NCBI GenBank assembly: GCA_964276025.1
Contig: CAXYDD010000001.1
Location: 248,001-312,000 of the forward strand
DNA: 64,000 bases
Direction: 5' to 3'
DNA from: Porticoccus sp964276025
Lineage (GTDB): Bacteria; Pseudomonadota; Gammaproteobacteria; Pseudomonadales; Porticoccaceae
Of the stretch, positions 26,325 through 33,940 are shown one piece after another (the first letter of the stretch is position 1; each line of letters begins with the position of its first letter). A program made the translations under genes and the position numbers. Under the pieces are notes generated by a model. It was not told the origin of the DNA, searched no databases, and was given only the letters and a program-made list of their open reading frames with translations.

Positions 26325-27074
26325 ATGAAACAAAAAAAAATATTTAAAGCTCCCAAAGGATATTTAAAAGGAAAAGTTATAGCTATTACAGGTGCTAGTG
26401 ATGGAATTGGTGCCGTTGCGGCAAAAACCTTTGCTTCATTCGGCGCAACGATAATATTGATTGGACGCTCAGTGCCAAAACTTGAAAAAGTGTACGATGA
26501 GATTGATGCAGCTGGTGGACCAACTCCAGGTATTTATCCTATTTGTTTCGAAAAGGCATCTGAGAAAAGCTATTCTGAACTATATAATGGAATTGCTGTG
26601 GTGTTCGATAGTTTGGATGGTCTTTTACATAGCGCAGCATTACTCGGTGAGAGAACCCCGATAGCAAGCTATACCATTAAAGCATGGGAGGCTGTTATGC
26701 GGGTAAATGTTTCTTCACAGTTTATGCTTACAAAAGCGCTACTCCCTCTTCTAGAAAATTCAAAAAATGCATCAGTAATATTCACCTCATCAAATGTTGG
26801 TCGCATTGGAAAAGCCTACTGGGGGGCATACGCTGTGTCTAAATTTGCAACTGAAGGGCTATCACAGGTACTTTCAAGCGAGCTAGAAGAAACATCTAAT
26901 ATAAGAGTAAACTGCATTAATCCTGGTGCTATAAGAACACGCATGCGTGCTAGTGCATTTCCTGCAGAAAATCCAAATACAGTAAAAAAGCCTGAAGAAA
27001 TTATGTCTTCGTATTTATATTTGATAGGTGATGAGAGTATATCTATTTCTGGGAAATCAATTGACGCACAATGA
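26325..27074 (+). CDS. yciK: Short-chain dehydrogenase, YciK family
   Basis: About 249 residues with NAD(P) motif TGASDGIG, the HSAALLGE segment, catalytic Ser region FTSSNVGRIGKA, Tyr-Lys in YAVSK (YxxxK) and NPGAIRTRMRASAFP as in E. coli YciK. Substrate unknown. Two starts are possible: GTG 26313 or ATG 26325, taken here because the family N-terminus is short. It is third in the ubiG-mupP-yciK unit and ends 11 bases from the convergent rluB stop. Confidence 0.9.
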   Translation: MKQKKIFKAPKGYLKGKVIAITGASDGIGAVAAKTFASFGATIILIGRSVPKLEKVYDEIDAAGGPTPGIYPICFEKASEKSYSELYNGIAVVFDSLDGLLHSAALLGERTPIASYTIKAWEAVMRVNVSSQFMLTKALLPLLENSKNASVIFTSSNVGRIGKAYWGAYAVSKFATEGLSQVLSSELEETSNIRVNCINPGAIRTRMRASAFPAENPNTVKKPEEIMSSYLYLIGDESISISGKSIDAQ

Positions 27075-27084
27075 TCTATCTGAC

Positions 27085-27900
27085 TCAACCACCAGAACGG
27101 AGTCGTTTTACTTGTCTTTCTCTCTTCTGTTTATCCCCTATAGACATGGTTTTATTTTTTCTTGGTATGATCATTTTTACTGAGGCTAGCAAATCATTTA
27201 GTGGGGTTTCGTCAAGCTCTATCCATTGCCCTTTACGGACATAAGATGGCAAAAAAATAGGCCCGAAACGAACGCGCTTAAGTCTATTTACCTGCAAGCC
27301 TTGTGACTCCCACAACCTCCTTACCTCTCTATTGCGCCCTTCAGTGAGGGCAACAGTATACCAACCATTTGTACCGACTCTCTCTCCAATAACGATATCA
27401 CTAAATTTAGCTATACCATCATCCAGTAATATCCCCTCTCGTAATCGTTTTAGCATTCCCTCATCTACTGCTCCATGAACTCTTGCTAAATACTCTCGAT
27501 CTATTTTTGATGAGGGATGCATGAGCTTATTTGCTAAATCTCCATTATTAGTAAACAACAATAATCCTGTTGTACTTATATCTAGGCGCCCTACGGCTAT
27601 CCAGCGCTCTCCTTTAATAGTTGGCAAAGAATCAAATACAGTTTTACGTTTTTCGGGATCAGATTTTGTACAAACCTCACCCTCAGGCTTGTTATAGACA
27701 ATAACTCGAACTCGCTGATTTTCTGTCAAATGAATATTTTTACTATCAACTCGGATAGTATCTTCCAATGAGGCCCGATCGCCAATAATAGCTGTTCTTC
27801 CGTTAATTGTTATACGCCCCTCTTTTATCCAGCGCTCAATCTCACGACGTGAACCACAGCCAGCCCTTGCTAATATTTTTTGAAGTTTTTCAGAAACCAT
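27085..27900 (-). CDS. rluB: 23S rRNA pseudouridine synthase B
   Basis: RluB isomerises U2605 in 23S rRNA. A 271-residue protein with an S4 RNA-binding domain (KLQKILARAGCGSRREIERWI) and an RsuA-type catalytic core with the Asp in AVGRLDISTTGLLL. REVRRLWESQG follows, and the tail is basic. It follows scpB by 26 bases. The scpA-scpB-rluB order is conserved in gammaproteobacteria. Confidence 0.95.
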   Translation of the reverse strand: MVSEKLQKILARAGCGSRREIERWIKEGRITINGRTAIIGDRASLEDTIRVDSKNIHLTENQRVRVIVYNKPEGEVCTKSDPEKRKTVFDSLPTIKGERWIAVGRLDISTTGLLLFTNNGDLANKLMHPSSKIDREYLARVHGAVDEGMLKRLREGILLDDGIAKFSDIVIGERVGTNGWYTVALTEGRNREVRRLWESQGLQVNRLKRVRFGPIFLPSYVRKGQWIELDETPLNDLLASVKMIIPRKNKTMSIGDKQKRERQVKRLRSGG

Positions 27901-27926
27901 TATTTATCACTCTCGGAGACATCAAC

Positions 27927-28589
27927 CTAATTGCTCGGATTAGATTCATCTAGCTTAACCTGGTTGCTTTCGCTTATATCACCTAAAACTAACTCTGGTT
28001 TAATTTGAGCAATATCTTTTATTTCTTGCAAAACAGGAAGCTCTTTAAGATCTTTAAGATTAAAGTAACTCAAGAAGTGTTTCGTTGTGGAATACAAAGC
28101 TGGTCGACCAGGAACATCTTTATTTCCCACTATTTTTATCCAATCACGCTCAATTAGGGCCCTAATAGTATCAGAACTAACTGATACGCCTCTTATTTCT
28201 TCTATTTCCCCTCTTGTAACTGGTTGTTTGTAAGCAATTAACGACAGTGTTTCTAAAAAAGTTCTAGAATACTTTTTAGGTTTTTCTTCCCATAAGCGAC
28301 TTATCCAAAAAGAGAGATCATCTCTTATCTGCAGACGATAACCGCTTGCAGTTTCCTTTAATTCAAAACTATGGTGGTCGCAATTAAGTCTTATGCTCTC
28401 AATAGCAGAATGGATATCATTTCTAGAAGGTTTTTGCATCCGTAAGGATAAATTTACTGATGCAGTATCTAGTTCTTCAAATGGAACGTTATCGTTATCA
28501 AAGATCTTTTCTATTTGATTTATATCTAAAGATCGTTGAGCGGCAAGCAATAAGCCTTCGATGATCTTTGTCAGTTCTTTATTATCCAT
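27927..28589 (-). CDS. scpB: Segregation and condensation protein B
   Basis: ScpB is the winged-helix dimer (kite protein) of the SMC-ScpAB condensin. The 220 residues hold two winged-helix units. Recognisable stretches are EGLLLAAQRSLDINQIEKIF, TLSLIAYKQPVTRGEIEEIRGV and GNKDVPGRPALYSTTKHFLSYF. It works with ScpA just upstream and with Smc (36895-40413). Acidic linker at the C-terminus. Confidence 0.95.
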   Translation of the reverse strand: MDNKELTKIIEGLLLAAQRSLDINQIEKIFDNDNVPFEELDTASVNLSLRMQKPSRNDIHSAIESIRLNCDHHSFELKETASGYRLQIRDDLSFWISRLWEEKPKKYSRTFLETLSLIAYKQPVTRGEIEEIRGVSVSSDTIRALIERDWIKIVGNKDVPGRPALYSTTKHFLSYFNLKDLKELPVLQEIKDIAQIKPELVLGDISESNQVKLDESNPSN

Positions 28590-28609
28590 TCTAATTCCTA
28601 GAAAAAAAT

Positions 28610-29437
28610 TTAACGGTGACTTTTAATATGAATTGGTGCATACGATTCACTTTGCACTATTTCTATCATTGATTCTCTTATTAGCTCCATAATAGCTAAA
28701 AAAGTACCTATCACTCCTGCTCTTCCCTCAGTTAAATCGAACAAGCTACTGAAGGGTGTGAAGTTTTCGCTATTCAAAGAACATAGGATCCTAGACATTC
28801 TTTCTCGGGTTGAAATCGAATCTAGCTCAATTTTATAATGCTCATGCATATCTACTCTCTGTAGAACGCTCGACATAGCAAAAAGGATCTCTTGAATAGC
28901 TACTTCAGGGTATTTTTTAATTTTTTTAATATCTGGATCTTCAGCAGTCGCTACAAAATTATCCCTCTCAAGCCTAGGAAGACTATCTATATCCTCTGCT
29001 ACCTTCTTAAACCGCTCATATTCCTGTAAGCGAAGAATCAATGTTGCTCGAGGATCATCCTCATCAATTTCTTTTTCTTTTGGCAGAAGCATTCTTGATT
29101 TAATTTCGGCGAGCATCGCCGCCATCAACAAGTATTCCGAAACTAATTCAAGCTGCATTGCTTCCATTAAGTTTATATAGCCCATATATTGATGTGTAAT
29201 TTCAGCAACATTTATTTCTAATATATTAAGATTTTGACGCTTTATCATGTACAAAAGTAGGTCAAGAGGTCCTTCAAAAGCCTCTAAAAAAATCTCTAGT
29301 GCATTGGGTGGTATATATAAGTCTTTTGGTACCTCCATCATTGACGATCCCAAAAGCACATTGGAAGATTTTTTATTATCTTCAAATTTTCCCGGAGCGT
29401 CACCATGAAGATGTCTAGACATTTCTTTTTTTGACAT
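28610..29437 (-). CDS. scpA: Segregation and condensation protein A
   Basis: ScpA is the kleisin that bridges the SMC heads in chromosome condensation. The 275 residues include FEGPLDLLLYMIKRQNLNI near 50-70, EYLLMAAMLAEIKSRMLLP, and a C-terminal winged helix beginning near FSSLFDLTEGRAGVIGTFLAIMEL. About 40 unstructured residues precede the kleisin motif. It stands 20 bases before scpB. Having SMC-ScpAB rather than MukBEF separates this organism from Enterobacteriaceae. Confidence 0.95.
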   Translation of the reverse strand: MSKKEMSRHLHGDAPGKFEDNKKSSNVLLGSSMMEVPKDLYIPPNALEIFLEAFEGPLDLLLYMIKRQNLNILEINVAEITHQYMGYINLMEAMQLELVSEYLLMAAMLAEIKSRMLLPKEKEIDEDDPRATLILRLQEYERFKKVAEDIDSLPRLERDNFVATAEDPDIKKIKKYPEVAIQEILFAMSSVLQRVDMHEHYKIELDSISTRERMSRILCSLNSENFTPFSSLFDLTEGRAGVIGTFLAIMELIRESMIEIVQSESYAPIHIKSHR

Positions 29438-29536
29438 AAGTTTTTTATAAAAATTAAAAATTAAAACATTATACTGCGATTAATTTATTCAGCCAGCAAC
29501 TGATAACATATATAAGTATCTACAAAGTTTAAATAA

Positions 29537-30151
29537 TTAAACTCCTAAATCACCAACCCCTTGTCTAATTATTTTAGGATAAGAGTCGCTTAAATCTACT
29601 ACAGTGGTTAAGCCTACGCTGCAATTACCTCCATCTATAATTAAATCAACAGCATGCTCTAACTTAATACGTATCTCATGAGGGTCAGCTAAAGGATAAT
29701 CGTCTTTCGGCATAATTAAACTAACGCTCATGATTGGTTCACCAAGTATCTTAAGTATAGCTGATATGATCGGGCTCTCAGGTACTCTAAGACCAATTGT
29801 TTTTCGTTTTTTATGAAGTAGCCTTCTAGGAACTTCTGCTGTTGCATCTAGTATGAATGTGAAAGGTCCGGGGGTATTAGCTTTAATTAATCGATACGAT
29901 TGATTATCGACCTTAGCATATAACGAAAGTTCTGAGAGATCTCGACACATCAATGTAAAATTATGTTCCTTATCAAGCTCTCTTATAATTCGAATTCTGT
30001 CTAATGTTTTTTTGTTGCCAAGCTGGCAACCAATGGCATATGAAGAGTCTGTAGGAAAAATAAAGAGTCCGCCTTTTTTAATAATCTTAATAGATTGATC
30101 TATCAATCTAGACTGAGGATTTTTAGAGTGAATCGTAAAAAATTGACTCAT
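29537..30151 (-). CDS. yciO: YciO-type Sua5/YrdC-family protein
   Basis: A 204-residue double-stranded-RNA/nucleotide-binding YrdC fold, nearly collinear with E. coli YciO: MSQFFTIHSKNPQSRLI start, FPTDSSYAIGCQ, FTLMCRDLSELS, TPGPFTFILDA and PRRLLHKKRKTIGLRVP. YciO is a relative of TsaC/Sua5, the threonylcarbamoyl-AMP synthase for tRNA t6A, but its own role is not settled. Upstream of scpA on the same strand, 100 bases apart. Confidence 0.92.
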   Translation of the reverse strand: MSQFFTIHSKNPQSRLIDQSIKIIKKGGLFIFPTDSSYAIGCQLGNKKTLDRIRIIRELDKEHNFTLMCRDLSELSLYAKVDNQSYRLIKANTPGPFTFILDATAEVPRRLLHKKRKTIGLRVPESPIISAILKILGEPIMSVSLIMPKDDYPLADPHEIRIKLEHAVDLIIDGGNCSVGLTTVVDLSDSYPKIIRQGVGDLGV

Positions 30152-30330
30152 TATAGGTCTCGCAGAGATAATTTATTTTTCTACACATAAAAAGAATATG
30201 CATTTGTATAGCTTCCATTTAATCAGATTGATGCTGGGTGCTCGATAAGTCAGTGATGATGGCTTACAATAACTAAAATACAAGCTTTGAATCTTTAACT
30301 AATTACAAATTTTACCTACAAAACAAGAAA

Positions 30331-31044
30331 ATGCCAAAAAATAACGGTACAAACGATAATCTCTTACTGAATATTGCCTGCAATATAATAATACCTACCC
30401 TCATACTAATTAATCTGAGCGATGATAATTATCTTGGAATAAGGCTCGCTATAGTGATGGCTTTGGCTTTTCCAATCCTCTATGGTCTGAAAGATTTTAT
30501 AAAAATAAAGAAAATAAATGTTTTTTCTGCAATAGGAGTGGTCAGTATTATTTTAACGGGAGGCATTAGTTTGCTCGAATTAAACCCAATTTATATAGCA
30601 ATAAAAGAGGCTACAATACCAGCTGTATTTGGATTGGCGACCCTTTTGTCATTAAAAACACGATTTCCTCTAGTGAAAACATTTTTATTTAATGAAAAAA
30701 TTATGCAAGTATCTAAGATATCCAATATAGTTGAGGCTAATGGAAGTAGAGAAAAGCTTGAAGGTTACTTAGCAAATTCTTCATGGATAGTGGCGTTATC
30801 TTTTTTTGTTTCATCATTACTTAACTATATTCTAGCTGTGACAATAATAACCAGCCAGCCTGGAACTATAGAGTTTAATGAGCAGTTAGGTAAAATGACA
30901 GCTTTAAGTTTTCCTGTCATTGCAGTCCCAGCAATGTTGGTCTTAATGGGGGCTTTGATTTATTTGTTTAGAGGTATAAAAAAACTAACTGGTCTTAAGC
31001 TTGAAGAGATAATTAAAAGGAACGACACACCGCAAGAAGGATAA
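30331..31044 (+). CDS. Conserved membrane protein, VC0807-like
   Basis: A 237-residue polytopic inner-membrane protein with about six hydrophobic segments, in two blocks separated by a polar part (about 125-150) holding VEANGSREKLEGYL. It resembles the uncharacterised VC0807 family. No catalytic motif is visible. It heads a plus-strand run with yciI four bases after its stop, so the two are cotranscribed. In Pseudomonas relatives a septation-type membrane protein often lies beside yciI; this one could have a similar cell-envelope task, but that is a guess from position. Confidence 0.6.
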   Translation: MPKNNGTNDNLLLNIACNIIIPTLILINLSDDNYLGIRLAIVMALAFPILYGLKDFIKIKKINVFSAIGVVSIILTGGISLLELNPIYIAIKEATIPAVFGLATLLSLKTRFPLVKTFLFNEKIMQVSKISNIVEANGSREKLEGYLANSSWIVALSFFVSSLLNYILAVTIITSQPGTIEFNEQLGKMTALSFPVIAVPAMLVLMGALIYLFRGIKKLTGLKLEEIIKRNDTPQEG

Positions 31045-31048
31045 ATAG

Positions 31049-31348
31049 ATGTGGTATTCTATAAGTAGTGAGGATAAACCTCTTAGTCTAAAAAAAAGGT
31101 TAGTAGCTAGGCCTTCTCACCTAGCGAGATTGGAAGAGTTAAAGAATCATGGACGGCTTTTGGTTGCAGGACCTCATCCAGCTATAGACAATGAAAACCC
31201 CGGAGATTGCGGCTTTACTGGTAGCCTGATAATTGCAGAATTTGATTCTTTGGAGTCTGCAAATATATGGGCAGCAGATGACCCATATGCAAAAGAAGGT
31301 GTATATTCTAAGGTTACCGTAAAACCATTCAAGAAGGTATTACCATGA
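31049..31348 (+). CDS. yciI: YciI-family protein
   Basis: A 99-residue ferredoxin-like dimer close to E. coli YciI: MWYSISSEDKPLSLKKRL, RPSHLARLEELKNHGRLL, AGPHPAIDNENPG, GFTGSLIIAEFDSLE and the conserved His and Asp of the putative active site in ADDPYAKEGV. The family has been proposed to be enzymatic, but no reaction is proven. It overlaps the next gene by four bases (ATGA). Confidence 0.92.
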   Translation: MWYSISSEDKPLSLKKRLVARPSHLARLEELKNHGRLLVAGPHPAIDNENPGDCGFTGSLIIAEFDSLESANIWAADDPYAKEGVYSKVTVKPFKKVLP

Positions 31349-31677
31349 GAAAAATTCTATTTTACAGCAAATGTTTATCTAAACTATTCAAATCACTTAT
31401 CTTTATGATGATGATTATTTTTGCACCTCATGCCGCATCAAAAGAAGGTCTCCTGAAAAATGAGGTTTCAGTTCAAAAGCAAAATCAAATATTAACTCAG
31501 AAGAATGCTATTCTTGAAAGTGAAAATGATATTTTAAAAGGTCAAAATGATCGACTTTCTAAGAGTCAAAGGAATACATGGTTTTTATATGGAGCGCTTG
31601 CAGTTGTCATGGGTTCACTTTTGACATCAGTTCTATCATCTTTTTCCCGTAAAAATAAATATGATGAATGGAGATAA
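31345..31677 (+). CDS. YgiM-like membrane-anchored coiled-coil protein without SH3 domain
   Basis: A 110-residue protein: a signal or membrane segment (about 15-32), a short Gln/Asn/Leu-rich coiled coil (about 40-72), then a C-terminal transmembrane segment preceded by NTWFLYGALAV and followed by a basic tail ending KYDEWR. That tail-anchor layout and the WFLYG motif resemble the C-terminal third of E. coli YgiM (TIGR04211), whose N-terminal SH3 domain is absent here. It could be a shrunken YgiM homologue. Function unknown. Coupled to yciI. Confidence 0.55.
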   Translation: MRKILFYSKCLSKLFKSLIFMMMIIFAPHAASKEGLLKNEVSVQKQNQILTQKNAILESENDILKGQNDRLSKSQRNTWFLYGALAVVMGSLLTSVLSSFSRKNKYDEWR

Positions 31678-31724
31678 TCGAAAAATATCTAGTTCTTAAA
31701 TATAATAATGAAAGGTAAAATTTT

Positions 31725-32336
31725 ATGTACAAAAAGCTTCTATTTGCTCTCTTTTTTATAATTTTTACGCAACCATCGTTTAGCCACGAACATGAAGATG
31801 TCGTTACTGGTGAACCAGTTGCAAAAGTAGCCAAAAATTCAAAAGTCCTCTTAACAACCAATATGGGAGAAATACTTTTAGAGCTATACCCGAATGAGGC
31901 ACCCCTCACAGTTGATAACTTTTTAACCTATGTTGAAAAAAAATATTACGATGGACTGATTTTCCATAGAGTAATTCGAAACTTTATGATTCAGGCTGGT
32001 GGTTTTAATGAAGACATTAGTCGCATGACCCCTTTTGGAGGAAACATACCTAATGAATCACATAATGGCTTAAAAAATATAAAATATTCAATTGCAATGG
32101 CACGTACTTCAGATCCAGATAGTGCTAAAGCACAGTTTTTTATCAATGTTGTGGATAATAGTAGTTTGGATGCATCTACAGGAAAAGCTGGCTATGCAGT
32201 ATTTGGCAAGGTCATCCGTGGCATGAATATAGCTGAAAAGATATCAAGGCTTCCAACTCAAAGAGCTGCTGGAATGAGAGATGTACCAACTGCAACAATA
32301 AAAATTATAAAAGCAAGAATCATAAAAGATAAATAA
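31725..32336 (+). CDS. ppiA: Periplasmic cyclophilin-type peptidyl-prolyl isomerase
   Basis: A 203-residue cyclophilin that isomerises prolyl bonds in proteins. An N-terminal signal peptide (about 1-20, ending SFS) points to the periplasm. A His/Glu/Asp-containing linker precedes the cyclophilin core: VLLTTNMGEILLELYP, FHRVIRNFMIQAGGF (active-site Arg), AMARTSDPDSAKAQFFINV and YAVFGKVIRGM. This is the short bacterial PpiA/PpiB type. It follows the YgiM-like gene and is two bases from the pdxJ start. Confidence 0.93.
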   Translation: MYKKLLFALFFIIFTQPSFSHEHEDVVTGEPVAKVAKNSKVLLTTNMGEILLELYPNEAPLTVDNFLTYVEKKYYDGLIFHRVIRNFMIQAGGFNEDISRMTPFGGNIPNESHNGLKNIKYSIAMARTSDPDSAKAQFFINVVDNSSLDASTGKAGYAVFGKVIRGMNIAEKISRLPTQRAAGMRDVPTATIKIIKARIIKDK

Positions 32337-32338
32337 TT

Positions 32339-33109
32339 TTGAAAAGATCACTTAGTGTAAATTTAAACAAAATTGCTCTTATTCGTAATTCGCGAGAAGG
32401 TAGCTATCCGGACTTGCTAGCACATGCAGATGTATGCATTGAAAATGGAGCAGATGGGATAACTGTTCACCCAAGACCTGACCTTCGGCACATAACACCT
32501 AAAGATGTCTTTGATCTTAGCGACCTAATCTCAAATAAAAAAAAATTAACAAATAAATCAATTGAGTTAAATGTAGAAGGTAATCCGTTTGCCTTAAAAA
32601 AAATTAATTATCCTGGATTCATAGAGATTGTAAATTCTGTTCAGCCACATCAATGCACATTGGTTCCTGATGGTGTAAATCAATTAACATCAGATCATGG
32701 TTTTGATTTAAAAGTTAATTCCGATAAATTGTATCCAGTTATACAGTACTTAAAATCTAAAGGTATTCGTATATGTCTCTTTATGGATCCAGACGAAGAA
32801 CAAATTAAGCTTGCTGCAGAATTAGAGGTAGATCGAATTGAGTTATTTACAGGGCCATATGCTGCTGCATGGCGAAAGGGGGATATAAGCAATATATTTG
32901 AAAAGTATCTTATTTCAGCGAGTATTGCTAATAAATTAGGCATGGGTGTTAATGCCGGGCATGACTTAAATTTACTAAATCTTAAAAAGTTTTGTTCTAT
33001 TCCAAACCTACAGGAATTTTCTATTGGTCATGCATTAATAGTTGATGCCATCTCAATGGGTCTAAAGAAAGCGATTGAATCATATATAAATATAATTAAA
33101 GGATCATAG
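32339..33109 (+). CDS. pdxJ: Pyridoxine 5'-phosphate synthase, Bacteroidetes-like type
   Basis: PdxJ condenses 1-deoxy-D-xylulose 5-phosphate and 3-amino-2-oxopropyl phosphate into pyridoxine phosphate. The 256 residues form a TIM barrel with GITVHPRPDLRHIT, LVPD, FMDPDEEQIKLAA, ELFTGPYA, NAGHDLNLLNL and SIGHALI. Its start, SVNLNKIALIRNSR, has Asn-Lys where E. coli has Asp-His, and the NVEGNP and ELFTGPYA stretches are those of Bacteroidetes enzymes. The start codon is TTG at 32339, two bases after ppiA. It is not beside recO or acpS, where gammaproteobacterial pdxJ usually lies. Transfer is possible. Confidence 0.92.
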   Translation: MKRSLSVNLNKIALIRNSREGSYPDLLAHADVCIENGADGITVHPRPDLRHITPKDVFDLSDLISNKKKLTNKSIELNVEGNPFALKKINYPGFIEIVNSVQPHQCTLVPDGVNQLTSDHGFDLKVNSDKLYPVIQYLKSKGIRICLFMDPDEEQIKLAAELEVDRIELFTGPYAAAWRKGDISNIFEKYLISASIANKLGMGVNAGHDLNLLNLKKFCSIPNLQEFSIGHALIVDAISMGLKKAIESYINIIKGS

Positions 33110-33143
33110 CCAGCTTAAATCCTTAGAAATTAATGGAATAATT

Positions 33144-33914
33144 GTGGTCGATACCAAAAAGTACCTTAATCGTAAAAATTTCTATGAAAAATTACTCACG
33201 GTTTATGGAAAAAATCCAGTATTAGAGGCTCTGAAAAACCCTGAAGTAATTTTTCATAAGATACATATAGCCCAAACGAAAAAAATAACAGATTTTAATA
33301 AGAATATCCTAGAGATTGCTGAAAAACGTGGTATCGAAGTAATCAGTCATACTAGAAAATCACTATCGAGAATATCCAAAAATATCAATCAAGACCAAGG
33401 TATTGCAGCAGATCTGCAGTTCGCTAACCATCATCTGTTTCCCGATTTTATAAATTTCATGCCTAAAAATAATTTTACTCTTATTGCACTAGATGGAATT
33501 ACTAACCCACAAAACTTAGGTATGATTATTAGGTCCGTAACAGCTAGCCCCAGCTACGGAATTCTATTGCCAAACAAAGGTAATGCAGCGCTATCGCCAC
33601 TTGTGGTTAAAGCTAGTGCCGGAACAATATTTAAAAGTACTCTGATAAAATGTAACAGCTTAGAAGAAGCTATCCCAAGATTAAGGGATGAGGGTGTTTC
33701 AATTTGCGCCCTATCAGGAGTAGGGGGCACATCAATCAGTGAATTTAAAATCAAATCTCCTGTTGTATATGTCTTGGGTAATGAGACTACAGGGGTGTCT
33801 AAAAGCGTAAGTGATCTTTGCACCCATCAAATTAAAATTCCAATGAGTAACGGGGTAGAGTCACTTAATGTCTCAGTAGTAGCGGCTCTTTTGGCTTTTA
33901 ATGCCTGCTTTTAG
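33144..33914 (+). CDS. rlmB: SpoU-type 23S rRNA 2'-O-methyltransferase (RlmB-like)
   Basis: A 256-residue SPOUT enzyme expected to methylate G2251 of 23S rRNA. An N-terminal L30e-like substrate domain begins VYGKNPVLEALKNPEVIFHKIH. The catalytic knot domain has motif 1 ALDGITNPQNLGMIIRSV, motif 2 VLGNETTGVSK and motif 3 IPMSNGVESLNVSVVAALLAF. It uses a GTG start at 33144. The usual partner rnr is not nearby. Other SpoU members (TrmH-like) cannot be fully excluded. Convergent with ligA. Confidence 0.88.
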   Translation: MVDTKKYLNRKNFYEKLLTVYGKNPVLEALKNPEVIFHKIHIAQTKKITDFNKNILEIAEKRGIEVISHTRKSLSRISKNINQDQGIAADLQFANHHLFPDFINFMPKNNFTLIALDGITNPQNLGMIIRSVTASPSYGILLPNKGNAALSPLVVKASAGTIFKSTLIKCNSLEEAIPRLRDEGVSICALSGVGGTSISEFKIKSPVVYVLGNETTGVSKSVSDLCTHQIKIPMSNGVESLNVSVVAALLAFNACF

Positions 33915-33940
33915 AATGAGCTATCAGTCATCAATATAAT

